From Crenothrix sp043729335 (GTDB taxonomy: Bacteria > Pseudomonadota > Gammaproteobacteria > Methylococcales > Methylomonadaceae): DNA of 64,000 nucleotides. A model generated the notes under the pieces. It saw nothing but the letters and a program-made list of their open reading frames with translations. It ran no database searches and was not told where the DNA came from. The stretch lies in the NCBI RefSeq assembly GCF_043729335.1, contig NZ_JAYTLQ010000026.1, positions 62,001 through 126,000 of the forward strand, read 5' to 3'. Shown here piece after piece: positions 33,254 through 42,585 of this stretch. A program made the position numbers and the translations under genes. How positions within the stretch are numbered: position 1 is the stretch's first letter; each line of letters opens with the position of its first letter.

Positions 33254-34116
33254 GGATGCACCAAGGTAATGCGCATAGACAAATCAATAGCGTTGATATG
33301 CTTGGTTAATGCGCCTATGGAAATATAATCAACGCCAGTATGTGCAACGGCGCCTAAATTGAAGAGGTCAATATTGCCGGAAGCTTCCAGTTCTACCGCC
33401 CCCGCATTTAATTTTACCGCCGACTTTAAGTCAGCCAGACTGAAATTATCCAGCATGATGCGGTCAGGTTTAGCGATAATGGCTTCCAGTAACTCTTGCA
33501 TAGATTCAACTTCAACTTCCACAGAAGTAAGCGTTTGCGCGCGAGCAATCTGGACTGCTTTGGCTATGGAGCCGGCCGCGATGATGTGATTTTCTTTAAT
33601 TAACACGCCATCGTATAAACCTATACGGTGGTTATAACAGCCCCCACACGCTACCGCATATTTTTGGGCATCTCTTAAACCAGGAATGGTTTTGCGGGTA
33701 TCCAACACTTTACAGCCGCTTCCCGCTACGGCATCGGCATATTGCCGAGACACCGTTGCGGTAGCAGATAAGGTTTGCAGGATATTGAGCGCCGTGCGTT
33801 CGCCAGTTAACAGCGCACGCGCAGAGCCGTGTATTGTACACAGCAATGTATCTTTATTGACCGATGTGCCTTCAGCGGCCAACCAGTTAATCTTGACATC
33901 AGGATCGAGGGCTTTGAAAACCTCATCAAACCAGGGTTGGCCACACAGCACCATGCTTTCACGAGTGGTGATTTCGGCGGTGGCTTGAGTGGATTCAGGA
34001 ATAATAGCTGCGGTTACGTCACCTGTGCCAATATCTTCTTCCAAGAAAGCCGCAACATTGACCACTTTTTTCGGATTCATCATTAGTTTGTACATTGGCG
34101 AAGCGGTTTCTTTCAT
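33250..34116 (-). CDS. nadC: Nicotinate-nucleotide pyrophosphorylase (carboxylating)
   Basis: Quinolinate phosphoribosyltransferase, forming nicotinate mononucleotide in NAD synthesis. Landmarks: FLEEDIGTGDVTAAII, LLTGERTALNILQTLSATAT, VLDTRKTIPGLRDAQKYAV, GGCYNHRIGLYDGVLIKENHI and VEVESMQEL. I chose the ATG at 34116 (288 aa) because GAGAG lies about eight bases upstream. An ATG at 34149 would add 11 residues without a ribosome site. Confidence 0.96.
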   Translation of the reverse strand: MKETASPMYKLMMNPKKVVNVAAFLEEDIGTGDVTAAIIPESTQATAEITTRESMVLCGQPWFDEVFKALDPDVKINWLAAEGTSVNKDTLLCTIHGSARALLTGERTALNILQTLSATATVSRQYADAVAGSGCKVLDTRKTIPGLRDAQKYAVACGGCYNHRIGLYDGVLIKENHIIAAGSIAKAVQIARAQTLTSVEVEVESMQELLEAIIAKPDRIMLDNFSLADLKSAVKLNAGAVELEASGNIDLFNLGAVAHTGVDYISIGALTKHINAIDLSMRITLVHP

Positions 34117-34212
34117 CGAAGTTCTCTCAATGTGTGAAAATTCAGGCATTGCCGATGCTGTCGGTTTACGTATAGTCCACTGGCCTATTGCTGCACGAAT
34201 TTAAACCAAGCA

Positions 34213-35262
34213 TTAATACTGTTGCTTAATGGCTTGAGCCAGTTGATGCACGGCCATTGCGTATTTATTGCTGTTGTTATAACGTTTAATGACTTTAAAG
34301 TTATGATACACCCGCCAGTATTCATCGCCTTCATAGGTGCTCAATTCAATAATAGAAGGATCGTAGTTATCGTCCACTTCCTGGGCTACCGGATTTTTAT
34401 ATTCCCAGCCATTTTTGGAGAAATAATGTGCCACACTGCCTATCGCATCTTCAGCGTGCCATAAATCGCGTCGGCCATCGTGATCAAAATCAATAGCTAG
34501 TTTGCGAAAACTACTGGGCATAAACTGGCCTAAGCCCATAGCACCCGCCCATGAGCCGACAGGTTCTCTAGGCTCGTAGCCTTCTTCACGCGTCATCAGT
34601 AAAAAGTTTTCCAGCTCGGACATAAAATATTTAGAGCGTCGGTAGGTATCGAACGATAAGGTCGTTAGTGCATCAAATACGCAGGTTTTACCAATATTTC
34701 TACCAAAGTAGGTTTCAACCCCAATGATGCCCACTATATACTCTGGATCAACGCCGTAAGTTTGGCTGGCTTTCTGAATAGTCGCTGCGTTTTCATGCCA
34801 GAACTCTACACCGTTGCGAATATGATCCGGAGTGAGAAATTTATTGCGGTAGCGCGTCCAGCTGCCTATGCGCGACTTAGTGGGGCCTGTGGAAGGCGCT
34901 GGGCTTTCCAGCCGGATTACCGAATCTAAACGGCAGGCTTTAGCAAATAATCCGTTTAAATACGACTCTGAAAAGCCATGTTTGTCTGTCATGCGTTGAA
35001 TAAAATCGCGTACTGAAGAGTTATTCACATAATCACCATTCGGCGAATAACTCGAATAATTACTCGTGTTTGAAAGCGGGCGGTAACGTGGTTGGAAAGG
35101 CCGTTTAGGCTTAACGCTTATATAAGGATTGGGTGGCGGCGGTGATTGTGTAGTATTCACCGGGCTTTTATAGGTGTTGTAATCGACAGGATCACTGGCG
35201 CAACCTGCAAGCAGTGCAACTAGGGCGATATGAAAAAAATGCTGATGTACTGAGGTTGTCAC
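34213..35262 (-). CDS. mltB: Lytic murein transglycosylase B-type lipoprotein
   Basis: Peptidoglycan-cleaving lipoprotein. 349 aa. Lipobox LLAGC near residues 18-22, a proline-rich linker, then the MltB domain with VDPEYIVGIIGVETYFGRN (catalytic Glu in GVETYFG), TLSFDTYRRSKYF and SWAGAMGLGQFMPSSFR. FDHDGRRDLW is the usual calcium-binding-like segment. First gene of the minus-strand run toward nadC. Confidence 0.93.
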   Translation of the reverse strand: MTTSVHQHFFHIALVALLAGCASDPVDYNTYKSPVNTTQSPPPPNPYISVKPKRPFQPRYRPLSNTSNYSSYSPNGDYVNNSSVRDFIQRMTDKHGFSESYLNGLFAKACRLDSVIRLESPAPSTGPTKSRIGSWTRYRNKFLTPDHIRNGVEFWHENAATIQKASQTYGVDPEYIVGIIGVETYFGRNIGKTCVFDALTTLSFDTYRRSKYFMSELENFLLMTREEGYEPREPVGSWAGAMGLGQFMPSSFRKLAIDFDHDGRRDLWHAEDAIGSVAHYFSKNGWEYKNPVAQEVDDNYDPSIIELSTYEGDEYWRVYHNFKVIKRYNNSNKYAMAVHQLAQAIKQQY

Positions 35263-35487
35263 AAATTATTCCTTTTTATTTTTAGCTAGAGTGAGGCTGT
35301 TTGGTAGGAGGTAGCAAGTCGTAGACTGCCTGTTACCCAAATTTGGCTTATGATTATACCTGAAGAAAAAGTATAGTCTTTATCTGCTGTTAGGCCAAAG
35401 GCCTATCGGCACTGAGTTAAGATAGTCGTTAATTTTAGCGCAACTTTTAAGCGACATCTTTTATTTTTTACGCTGCCTTATGCCCCC

Positions 35488-36030
35488 ATGAATATAGATC
35501 AACACTGGTTAACCCCTGCTACACATACGCCGTCACCTAATTTTGATGAACGAGCCGACCCTATGGATATTTCTCTGATTGTGATTCACTGTATCAGTTT
35601 GCCACCAGGTGAATTTACTACGCCGTACATTGATGATTTATTTTGTAATCGGCTTGATCCGGAAGGCCATCCGTATTTTAAGGATATTTACCAATTCACT
35701 GTATCGGCCCATCTTTTGATTAAACGTAGCGGCGAGGTGGTTCAATATGTGCCCTTTGACAAGCGTGCTTGGCATGCGGGTAAATCAGTTTATGAAGGCC
35801 GAGAGCGCTGTAACGATTTTTCTATAGGCATTGAGCTTGAAGGTGCCGAATGGCTCCCTTATACCGATGAACAATATACACAATTATCAGAAATTATTAA
35901 AATCTTGTTACAAGCATATCCCACATTATCACCGCAGCATATTACTGGCCATAGCGATATCGCACCAGGAAGAAAAACCGATCCGGGTGATTCTTTTGAC
36001 TGGCAACGACTTTTTGATATTCCGGTGTAA
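35488..36030 (+). CDS. ampD: 1,6-anhydro-N-acetylmuramyl-L-alanine amidase AmpD
   Basis: Zinc amidase of cytoplasmic cell-wall recycling. 180 aa. Motifs: LIVIHCISLPPGEF (zinc His), VSAHLLIKRSGEVVQYVPFDKRAWHAGKS (catalytic region), CNDFSIGIELEG and ITGHSDIAPGRKTDPGDSFDW (zinc His and Asp). Divergent from mltB, another murein enzyme. Confidence 0.96.
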   Translation: MNIDQHWLTPATHTPSPNFDERADPMDISLIVIHCISLPPGEFTTPYIDDLFCNRLDPEGHPYFKDIYQFTVSAHLLIKRSGEVVQYVPFDKRAWHAGKSVYEGRERCNDFSIGIELEGAEWLPYTDEQYTQLSEIIKILLQAYPTLSPQHITGHSDIAPGRKTDPGDSFDWQRLFDIPV

Positions 36031-36333
36031 AAGTCATGCAGTAATTGTGCTTTTTATGTGTGTGTCACCGTACCGTTTTGAAAAAGCTTTTTCGGTAAGC
36101 TTTCGATCCTAATTTTGGCAGTCCGCTTGATTAGGGGCTGGAGTAACAAATAATTTATTTTTTCTGCACAAATTTAATGAGCTGTAGTGTTGTTATATAA
36201 AGGCGACCTTGAGACTTGTTCAAAAAATTGAAATTTCGAGGCGTTAATATTGTCTATTCATCCAGCATTCATAAATTATGGGCTAGACTAACTACAACAA
36301 TTACATACTTAAACATTAAAAGAGGAAGTAACC
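36031..36333. other. Intergenic region between ampD and a glycine-zipper lipoprotein gene
   Basis: About 300 AT-rich bases. Only the ribosome site AGAGGAAG before 36334 is convincing. The open frames in it resemble no protein family. Confidence 0.45.
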
Positions 36334-36729
36334 ATGAGAAAATTAACAAGCGGTATGGTTTTAATTGGCGGCATTGTGTTGTCGGGTTGTGCCAGTCAAA
36401 CAAACTGGACACCTACAGTAGATGGTTACAATGATCCTAATGCTTACAATATTAACCGCGATATGGCTGAATGTAAGCAGCTTGCCAGCCAGTCTTCTGG
36501 TGGAACCGGTAAGCAAACTGCGATTGGTGCAGGTGTCGGTGGTTTAGTGGGTGCTGCCGGTGGCGCCGTAGTGGGTGCATTTACTGGAAATCCGGCGGCA
36601 GGTGCAGCGATTGGCGCAGCGGCAGGTGGTTTTGGCGGCGGTGCTCAACAAGGTTTTAATGCAGAAGGTAAATACAAAAATGCCTTTAACAACTGCATGA
36701 GCAATCGTGGTCATCGCGTGGTGAGATAA
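36334..36729 (+). CDS. Glycine-zipper outer-membrane lipoprotein
   Basis: 131 aa. Lipobox LSGC (Cys near residue 19). A region of spaced glycines and alanines (about 60-105: GAGVGGLVGAAGGAVVGAF, then AAGAAIGAAAGGFGGG) forms a glycine zipper of the kind found in SlyB/YMGG-like envelope proteins. The C-terminus has NNCMSNRGHRVVR; cysteines near residues 47 and 120 could pair. AGAGGAAG precedes the ATG. Likely an envelope-integrity or stress lipoprotein. Confidence 0.82.
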   Translation: MRKLTSGMVLIGGIVLSGCASQTNWTPTVDGYNDPNAYNINRDMAECKQLASQSSGGTGKQTAIGAGVGGLVGAAGGAVVGAFTGNPAAGAAIGAAAGGFGGGAQQGFNAEGKYKNAFNNCMSNRGHRVVR

Positions 36730-36934
36730 GATTTTAACGTAGTTTGGCGACACAAGGACGTGTTGCTGATACTGCATTGCTTATGCTTTATGGGTATTGC
36801 AATAGCCACAAAAGGCACGAAAACCTTAATATTCAATCTGTTCGACAAATACTTAGCCCAAGCTAACCCGCAAGCAAGTATTTTTTCGTAATTCTCGTGG
36901 ACAGAAAATTACACACTAACCTAGATAACGTCAA

Positions 36935-37774
36935 TCAATTCAGCAATTCCCACACCGGTTTTATCTTGTCTGGAAACGGCGCAAGCCGACCTAATTCTAC
37001 CCATTGATTAGCAGGGCTGTGAAAGTCTGAGCCCATTGAACCGGCCAATTCAAACTGCATGGCATAATGGCTGGCGAGTTTAATGTCATCGGCATTCATG
37101 CGGCTAACCACAACTTCTATCGCTTGGCCACCGGCTTCTTTAAAAGTAGCCAATACCCGCTTCATCCAAGCCGCTGTGAGTTTATAACGCAAAGGATGCG
37201 CTAATACCGCCACGCCGCCAGCGCTGGTAATCCAGCTAATTGCTTGCTCTAGCTCCGGCCATTCGGTAGCGACAAACGCAGACTTGCCTTTACCCAAATA
37301 ACGATCAAAGGCTTCTTGTTGCGTGTCCACATGATGTTGGGAAACCAGAAAATCGGCAAAGTGGGTGCGGGTGATCATACCTTCACCGGCTTTTTGTTGT
37401 ACGTATTCCAGTGCCCCCGGGATACGTTTTTTAGCTAACTTATCAGCAATTTTTGCCGCGCGTTGATCACGCGTTATTTGCATGCTTTCCAATGAGGCTA
37501 ACAGCGGCGGAAAAGTGGGGTCAATACCAAGCCCTACAATATGAAAACAATGACTTTTCCAGTTGGCTGACAATTCCATACCATTTATTAAGCTAATGCC
37601 AACAGCATCAGCACAGGTGCGTGCTTCCGCTAATCCTGCCACAGTATCGTGATCAGTTAATGCCAGCGTAGTCACACCTTGCAACTGCGCGCGTTGCACT
37701 AATTCGGTGGCAGATAAAACACCGTCCGATGCTTTGGAATGGCAGTGCAGGTCATAGACCTCAGGGGTACTCAT
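36935..37774 (-). CDS. rnm: PHP-domain 5'-3' exoribonuclease, RNase AM type
   Basis: 279 aa PHP metal-dependent hydrolase like YciV/TrpH. Metal-binding motifs: DLHCHSKASDGVLSATELV, TLALTDHDTVAGL, NGMELSANWK, VLAHPLRY and GSDFHSP. In E. coli the homolog (RNase AM) trims 5' ends of rRNA and degrades oligonucleotides from the 5' end. It overlaps the ABC transporter stop by 4 bases (ATGA). Confidence 0.9.
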   Translation of the reverse strand: MSTPEVYDLHCHSKASDGVLSATELVQRAQLQGVTTLALTDHDTVAGLAEARTCADAVGISLINGMELSANWKSHCFHIVGLGIDPTFPPLLASLESMQITRDQRAAKIADKLAKKRIPGALEYVQQKAGEGMITRTHFADFLVSQHHVDTQQEAFDRYLGKGKSAFVATEWPELEQAISWITSAGGVAVLAHPLRYKLTAAWMKRVLATFKEAGGQAIEVVVSRMNADDIKLASHYAMQFELAGSMGSDFHSPANQWVELGRLAPFPDKIKPVWELLN

Positions 37775-39543
37775 TGGTATTCTCCATACAGTTTTGCGTA
37801 AAGGCCGTTGTTTTGGATTAGCACCTCATGCCGGCCTTGTTCACAGATTCGACCGCCTTCAAACACGTAAACGTGATCGGCTTGTTTTACCGCACTTAAG
37901 CGATGCGCAATGATAATAGTGGTACGGCCTTTTAAAAAATCGTTGAGGGCTAGATGAATATTGCGTTCGGTTTCGCTGTCTAAAGCTGAGGTGGCTTCAT
38001 CTAAAATGACCACTTTAGGGTCGGCAACTATCATGCGGGCAATAGCCAAGCGCTGGCGCTGTCCGCCAGATAATCGCATGCCTTGTCGGCCGACTACGGT
38101 ATCCAAACCGGTATCTATGTCTTTAATCGCATCGGCTAATTGCGCAATGCACAGGGCTTGCCATAACTGTTTATCGCTGGCAGTTCGCCCTAACGTCAGA
38201 TTAGCGCGGATAGTATCATTAAACAAGATGGGATGTTGCAGTACGGTAACGACATTCTCTCTGACGATATCAAGGCCGATTTGTTCAATGGGGATGCCAT
38301 CGAAATAAATGCAGCCTTTATCAGTTGGGTAAAGGCCAATCAAGGCTTGTATTAAAGTGGACTTGCCACCGCCGCTGGCGCCTACTAACGCGACTTTTTC
38401 ACCGGCTTTTATGTGTAAATTTATACCTTTTAGTATTTCATCTTCACGGTAACTGAAATGCAGGTTTTCTACATGTATAGACACCGTGGGTTTATTATGA
38501 AATGGGTTTTTAAGATGCGGGTAATTGGGTTCTTGCCGTAACGCCGCCAAAGTATTGATGCGGCCTAACGCCGCTTTAGCACCGTAATACGCATACTGAA
38601 TATTTAAAATTTCCTGAACCGGCGCCATCATAAACCACAGGTAACCGAATACGGCCAGCATTTCACCAATGGTAAGGTCAGAATAAAACACCATAAGCAT
38701 GGCGCAGGCGCGAAAAATATCAAAGCCAAACAAAAAAATCAGAAAACTTAAGCGCCCCGCCGCATCGGCTTTCCAGGAAAAAGCCGTGGACGTGTCTTTA
38801 ACGGTACGCGCTGATTTGATCAGTTGTTGGCAATAATGCTGTTCACGGTTGCTGGCGCGAATTTGGTGAATGGCTTCCAGGGTTTCTGTTAATGATTGCT
38901 GAAAAATCTCGTAGGCAGAGTTTTCGTTATGTTTTAAATCTTTAACTTTGGAGCCGACAACGCGGGTAAAAAAAATAACGACGGGATTGAGCAATAGAAT
39001 AAATAAACCTAGCTGCCAGTGCATCCATAATAAAATAATGGCCGTGCCAATGATGCTTAAAAAAGCGATCAGTAACTTACTGACTGTAGAGCCAATAAAG
39101 TTATCGATGGTATCTAAATCTTTAATCAGGTAGGTAATAACGGTACCGGTACCTAAACTTTCATATTCGGCCATGGAAATGCTTTGTAAATGGCCAATCA
39201 GGTTCTGGCGAATATGAAAAATAATATCTTTGGAAATGCAGTAAAACTGCCGCGCTTGGATAATTCCAAAAATGCTGGCAATAATGCGCAAAAACAAGCT
39301 AACCAATAAGGCCACGCCAATATAAACCATGGGTAAACGCCAGTCGACAGGCAGAAATAAATCGGTGGCTTTAATGAGTTGTCCAGGTTTATGCAGTAAC
39401 ACTTCATCAATTAACAGCGGCATTAACAAAGGCACGGGCACACTGGCGATGGTGGCCAAAATCGCAATAAAATGCGACACAATAAGCGCTTTTTTGTGCT
39501 TTAAAGCAATGCTAAAAATGGAGTTCCAGCTGTACGTTGGCAT
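37771..39543 (-). CDS. ABC transporter, fused membrane and ATPase domains (MsbA-like exporter)
   Basis: 590 aa: six-helix membrane domain (about 15-320), then the nucleotide-binding domain with Walker A VGASGGGKST, Q-loop, signature LSGGQRQRLAIAR, Walker B VVILDEATSAL and switch His in IIAHRLS. Type IV half-exporter, works as homodimer. Substrate unknown; MsbA-like lipid or peptide export is possible. Translationally coupled to the downstream PHP gene. Confidence 0.92.
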   Translation of the reverse strand: MPTYSWNSIFSIALKHKKALIVSHFIAILATIASVPVPLLMPLLIDEVLLHKPGQLIKATDLFLPVDWRLPMVYIGVALLVSLFLRIIASIFGIIQARQFYCISKDIIFHIRQNLIGHLQSISMAEYESLGTGTVITYLIKDLDTIDNFIGSTVSKLLIAFLSIIGTAIILLWMHWQLGLFILLLNPVVIFFTRVVGSKVKDLKHNENSAYEIFQQSLTETLEAIHQIRASNREQHYCQQLIKSARTVKDTSTAFSWKADAAGRLSFLIFLFGFDIFRACAMLMVFYSDLTIGEMLAVFGYLWFMMAPVQEILNIQYAYYGAKAALGRINTLAALRQEPNYPHLKNPFHNKPTVSIHVENLHFSYREDEILKGINLHIKAGEKVALVGASGGGKSTLIQALIGLYPTDKGCIYFDGIPIEQIGLDIVRENVVTVLQHPILFNDTIRANLTLGRTASDKQLWQALCIAQLADAIKDIDTGLDTVVGRQGMRLSGGQRQRLAIARMIVADPKVVILDEATSALDSETERNIHLALNDFLKGRTTIIIAHRLSAVKQADHVYVFEGGRICEQGRHEVLIQNNGLYAKLYGEYQ

Positions 39544-39956
39544 AAGTATTTACACAATCTGTTATCCTTATTGGGATAACGGTAATGCTCGTTATGAGTT
39601 GTCGGTGTTTTTACGCATTGTCCACGAAAAACGCCAAAGGCACGACAGTATTTGTCATACGATGAGATTGATTATTATTTTGGGCTACACACATAAGACG
39701 GGACAATCAATAAGGCAGACCGTTCGGCCTGAGCTTGTCGAAGGGTGTGCGGTCGCCGCTCATGGTTCGACAAGGCTCTCATGAGCTTGTCGAATGGCTC
39801 GCCACGAACGGCACACCTTCACCTGTCCCGCCTTAAGTTGGAAGCCTTATTTTGATAGCAGCAATGGAAGTGCGCTATACATCTAGGCTTAAGGTGTTTT
39901 CAGATAATTTAGTAATGTGCTGCAACAAACTTGCTTGCATTATTTTAGGCACGCTC
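39544..39956. other. Intergenic region holding a palindromic repeat
   Basis: 413 bases between two minus-strand genes. It contains the long imperfect palindrome listed separately; otherwise only AT-rich DNA is seen. Open frames that run in from the ABC gene's complementary strand have no family likeness. Confidence 0.5.
39699..39832. repeat. Long imperfect palindromic intergenic repeat
   Basis: Outer arms GACGGGACA and TGTCCCGCC, inner arms CCGTTCG and CGAACGG, and the core carries GAGCTTGTCGAAGGG, GGTTCGACAAGGCTC and GAGCTTGTCGAATGG. The TTCGACAAGCTC-type unit is a widespread repeat in bacterial genomes. GC is clearly higher than in the flanks. Confidence 0.85.
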
Positions 39957-40874
39957 TTAATCAATAAATCGTTTGGTTAAACCAGCGTATTCATCAATTC
40001 TGCGGTCACGCAAGAACGGCCATATTTGCCGCACATGTTCGGATCTTGCGCTATCCAATGTACAGGTTAATAGCTTTACTTCTGCGTCATTCGCTTGTGC
40101 AATGATTTCTCCCTGTGGCCCTGCGATAAAGCTATTGCCCCAAAATTCGATACCTTTATCGGAGTCCGGCGCTTTCTCAAAACCGATCCGATTGCATGAA
40201 ATAACCGGTATGCCATTGGCGATGGCATGCGAACGCTGAATCGTTATCCAGGCATCCAGTTGGCGTTGCCGTTCTTCTTTGCTGTCTTCACGATCCCAGC
40301 CGATGGCGGTAGGGTAAATCAATAGCTCTGCGCCAGCCAAGGCCATCAAGCGAGCGCCTTCTGGAAACCATTGGTCCCAGCAAATCAATACGCCGAGTTT
40401 ACCAATGGAGGTTTCGATAGGTTTAAAACCGATATCGCCAGGGGTGAAATAATACTTTTCATAAAATCCTGGATCATCCGGAATGTGCATTTTGCGGTAT
40501 TTACCGGCAATGCTGCCATCTTTATCAAAGACCACGGCAGTGTTGTGGTAAAGCCCGGCTGTCCGCTTTTCAAAAATGGTGGAGACAATGACAATCCCAG
40601 CCTGTTTCGCCACCTTAGCCAAAATTTCCGTGGCAGGCCCTGGTATGGGTTGCGCTAATTCATAATGCTTGTAATCTTCATTCTGGCAAAAATACGGGCC
40701 TAGATGCAGTTCCGGTAGCACCACTAAATCGGCATTTTTTTCGGCTGCTGCATGGATTTTAGCAATAGAAAAATCAAGGTTGCTTTGCCGATCTTTATCA
40801 CAAGGTTGTTGTACCGCGCTAACGATTATTTTTGATTTCATGGTCAATGGCATAGTCATGGTGTTGATTGTCAT
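39957..40874 (-). CDS. Carbon-nitrogen hydrolase, N-carbamoylputrescine amidase-like
   Basis: 305 aa nitrilase fold with the catalytic triad: Glu in VVLPELHLGPYFCQ, Lys in GKYRKMHIPDDPGFYEKYYF and Cys in GVLICWDQWFPEGARLMAL. The latter, with YFTPGD, matches AguB enzymes of agmatine-to-putrescine conversion. No arginine decarboxylase or agmatine deiminase is adjacent, so the assignment rests on sequence. Internal ATGs (MKSKIIVSAVQQP, 11 codons in) are alternative starts; none has a clear ribosome site. Confidence 0.87.
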   Translation of the reverse strand: MTINTMTMPLTMKSKIIVSAVQQPCDKDRQSNLDFSIAKIHAAAEKNADLVVLPELHLGPYFCQNEDYKHYELAQPIPGPATEILAKVAKQAGIVIVSTIFEKRTAGLYHNTAVVFDKDGSIAGKYRKMHIPDDPGFYEKYYFTPGDIGFKPIETSIGKLGVLICWDQWFPEGARLMALAGAELLIYPTAIGWDREDSKEERQRQLDAWITIQRSHAIANGIPVISCNRIGFEKAPDSDKGIEFWGNSFIAGPQGEIIAQANDAEVKLLTCTLDSARSEHVRQIWPFLRDRRIDEYAGLTKRFID

Positions 40875-40986
40875 TTTATAACGGTTCGATTAGCAATTAC
40901 ATTAATTACTGATTGCATGTTACCTACGCAAACTACAAAAGCTAAGCATTAAGCTATGAAAACCAGGATAAAACTCGAAGTGTATG

Positions 40987-41235
40987 TTAAAAAATCACAG
41001 CACTAAATTTAGCATTAGCCGTCAATACCTGCATTTTGGCCAATTGGGTGAGTTCTATAGACAGTTTTTCGTCATTATCGATGACTAAAAATTCCCGTTT
41101 GTCAGCGGTGACAATATTTAGCGCTTTACCTTCGATACTTTGCTGGTCTTTTAATGTCAGTTTTACCTGATAACCATATAGGCAAGCAATTTCCAGGTAA
41201 TCGTGTTGTTCACAAGATATAGGGTGTAGGTTCAT
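40987..41235 (-). CDS. rof: Rho-binding antiterminator family protein (Rof/YaeO)
   Basis: 82 aa. Features of Rof: N-terminal ISCEQHDYLEIACLYGYQV, LTLKDQQSIEGKALNIVTADKREFLVI and an LxxLxxM-type end (LTQLAKMQVL). E. coli Rof binds Rho near its RNA site and reduces termination. The rho gene is also in this window (about 15 kb away). Confidence 0.8.
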   Translation of the reverse strand: MNLHPISCEQHDYLEIACLYGYQVKLTLKDQQSIEGKALNIVTADKREFLVIDNDEKLSIELTQLAKMQVLTANAKFSAVIF

Positions 41236-41413
41236 GAGTCGATTTTTAAAGTAATTGATAAATAATCGTGGTAAGCAAATGCGCTTTAGTAATTTGCCTT
41301 TTTCGCCTACAATCTAGTTGATAGCGCGTTTGTGTTTTAAAAGGCAAGCAAACTACAAAGAAGTTCAATAGTGATTTTGTGCTTGTACGTCCGGTCATTA
41401 ATTTGAGGTATTC

Positions 41414-41677
41414 ATGTCAGTTTCACATGTGTTTGACACTTATGCAAAAACAGCTCAGGGCAGGATTATGCACTTTGATGTGGTGCTCGATGATAAAGAC
41501 CCGGTCAAAGCTTTAGCTTGCGCTAAGGCATGGCTAGACACTATCGGCATACAAGATGCGGTAGTGACACAGGAAAACTGTGTTTTTTGTCACAGTACAG
41601 AAGCGCCACCGGCGTTAAGAAAACAAATCGATAGCCAAGGCTATGCGATCTATAAATTGGAAGGTTGTCCGAAATAA
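41414..41677 (+). CDS. DUF2024 family protein
   Basis: 87 aa. DUF2024 features: VFDTYAKTAQGRIMHFDVVL, ALACAKAWLDTIG and the CVFCHSTEAPPALRKQIDSQGYAIYKLEGCP tail with three cysteines. Function unknown. AATTTGAGG precedes the ATG. Head of a short plus-strand run with DUF1289 and a metallo-hydrolase-like gene. Confidence 0.86.
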   Translation: MSVSHVFDTYAKTAQGRIMHFDVVLDDKDPVKALACAKAWLDTIGIQDAVVTQENCVFCHSTEAPPALRKQIDSQGYAIYKLEGCPK

Positions 41678-41702
41678 TGTATTTCGATGGTCTTGTTAAC
41701 AT

Positions 41703-41942
41703 TTGAGTGAGAAAAATACCATCATGATAGAGCCTGTAACGGTTACTTCGCCCTGTGTGGGATTGTGTTGCTTGGATAATAGCGACATTTGTGTAGGGTG
41801 TTTTCGGACATTAGACGAGATAAAAGCGTGGTCGCAAGTGGATGACAAGACACGTTTAATGTTTATCGCTAATGCTAAACACCGTGATGATGTGCATAAA
41901 AGCAAGGTAACTGAGAGGCTGTTTGATGAAACAACTGCATAG
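41703..41942 (+). CDS. DUF1289 family protein
   Basis: 79 aa if started at TTG 41703, 72 aa from the ATG at 41724. Short cysteine-rich protein: SPCVGLCCLDNSDICVGCFRTLDEIKAWS is the DUF1289 core with four conserved cysteines, probably metal-binding. The better start is unclear, as neither has a strong ribosome site. Its end overlaps the next gene by 17 bases. Confidence 0.85.
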   Translation: MSEKNTIMIEPVTVTSPCVGLCCLDNSDICVGCFRTLDEIKAWSQVDDKTRLMFIANAKHRDDVHKSKVTERLFDETTA

Positions 41943-42525
41943 ACCCGATTTATTTGGCTGGTCAGAATTTAATGAAGAGCGAAACATTGATTTTCACAGT
42001 GTGCTTTGGGTACGTGAAGGCGGCAATGTTCTGATTGATCCTTTACCGATGTCAGATCATGACCATTATCATTTGCAAAGCTTAGGCGGCGTTAATATTA
42101 TCGTTATCACCAACAGTGATCATGTGCGTGATGCTGAGCGTATCGCCAATCAGACCGGTGCAATCGTCTGTGCGCCGGCAAGGGAAGAAGCTTGTTTTCC
42201 GTTAGCTTGCCAGCGTTGGCTTTACGATGGCGAAACCATTGTTCAAGGCTTGGTTGCTTATCAACTTGAAGGTTCTAAAACACCGGGGGAACTGGCTTTA
42301 GTCTTGGAAGGCAGCACTTTAATTACCGGCGATTTAATTCGTTGCCATGTTGGAGGCGAATTGTGCATGCTGCCAGCGGCAAAGCTGACTGATAGGAGTA
42401 AGGCAATTAAGTCGGTAAAACGCATTGCCGATTTAACAGGCATTAAAACGGTGCTGGTGGGTGATGGTTGGCCAATTTTCAATCATGGTGCTGAGGCATT
42501 GCATCGGCTGGCGCGATCTCTTTAA
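41926..42525 (+). CDS. Metallo-beta-lactamase-fold protein with degenerate metal site
   Basis: 199 aa from the ATG at 41926. The overall MBL layout is seen: HSVLWVREGGNVLIDPLP, IVITNSDHVRDAERIA, GSKTPGELALVLEG, LITGDLIRCHVG and VLVGDGWPIF. The HxHxDH box is reduced to NSDH, the HTPGH-type histidine is absent (KTPGE) and the final GDGWP replaces GHG. Most metal ligands are thus missing or altered, so catalysis is doubtful or different. It overlaps DUF1289. Confidence 0.78.
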   Translation: MKQLHRPDLFGWSEFNEERNIDFHSVLWVREGGNVLIDPLPMSDHDHYHLQSLGGVNIIVITNSDHVRDAERIANQTGAIVCAPAREEACFPLACQRWLYDGETIVQGLVAYQLEGSKTPGELALVLEGSTLITGDLIRCHVGGELCMLPAAKLTDRSKAIKSVKRIADLTGIKTVLVGDGWPIFNHGAEALHRLARSL

Positions 42526-42585
42526 TGGTTTCAGTGGTAAGCCATAAATTTTAAGTGGGTCGGTGTATGTGTCTGGTAGATGACT

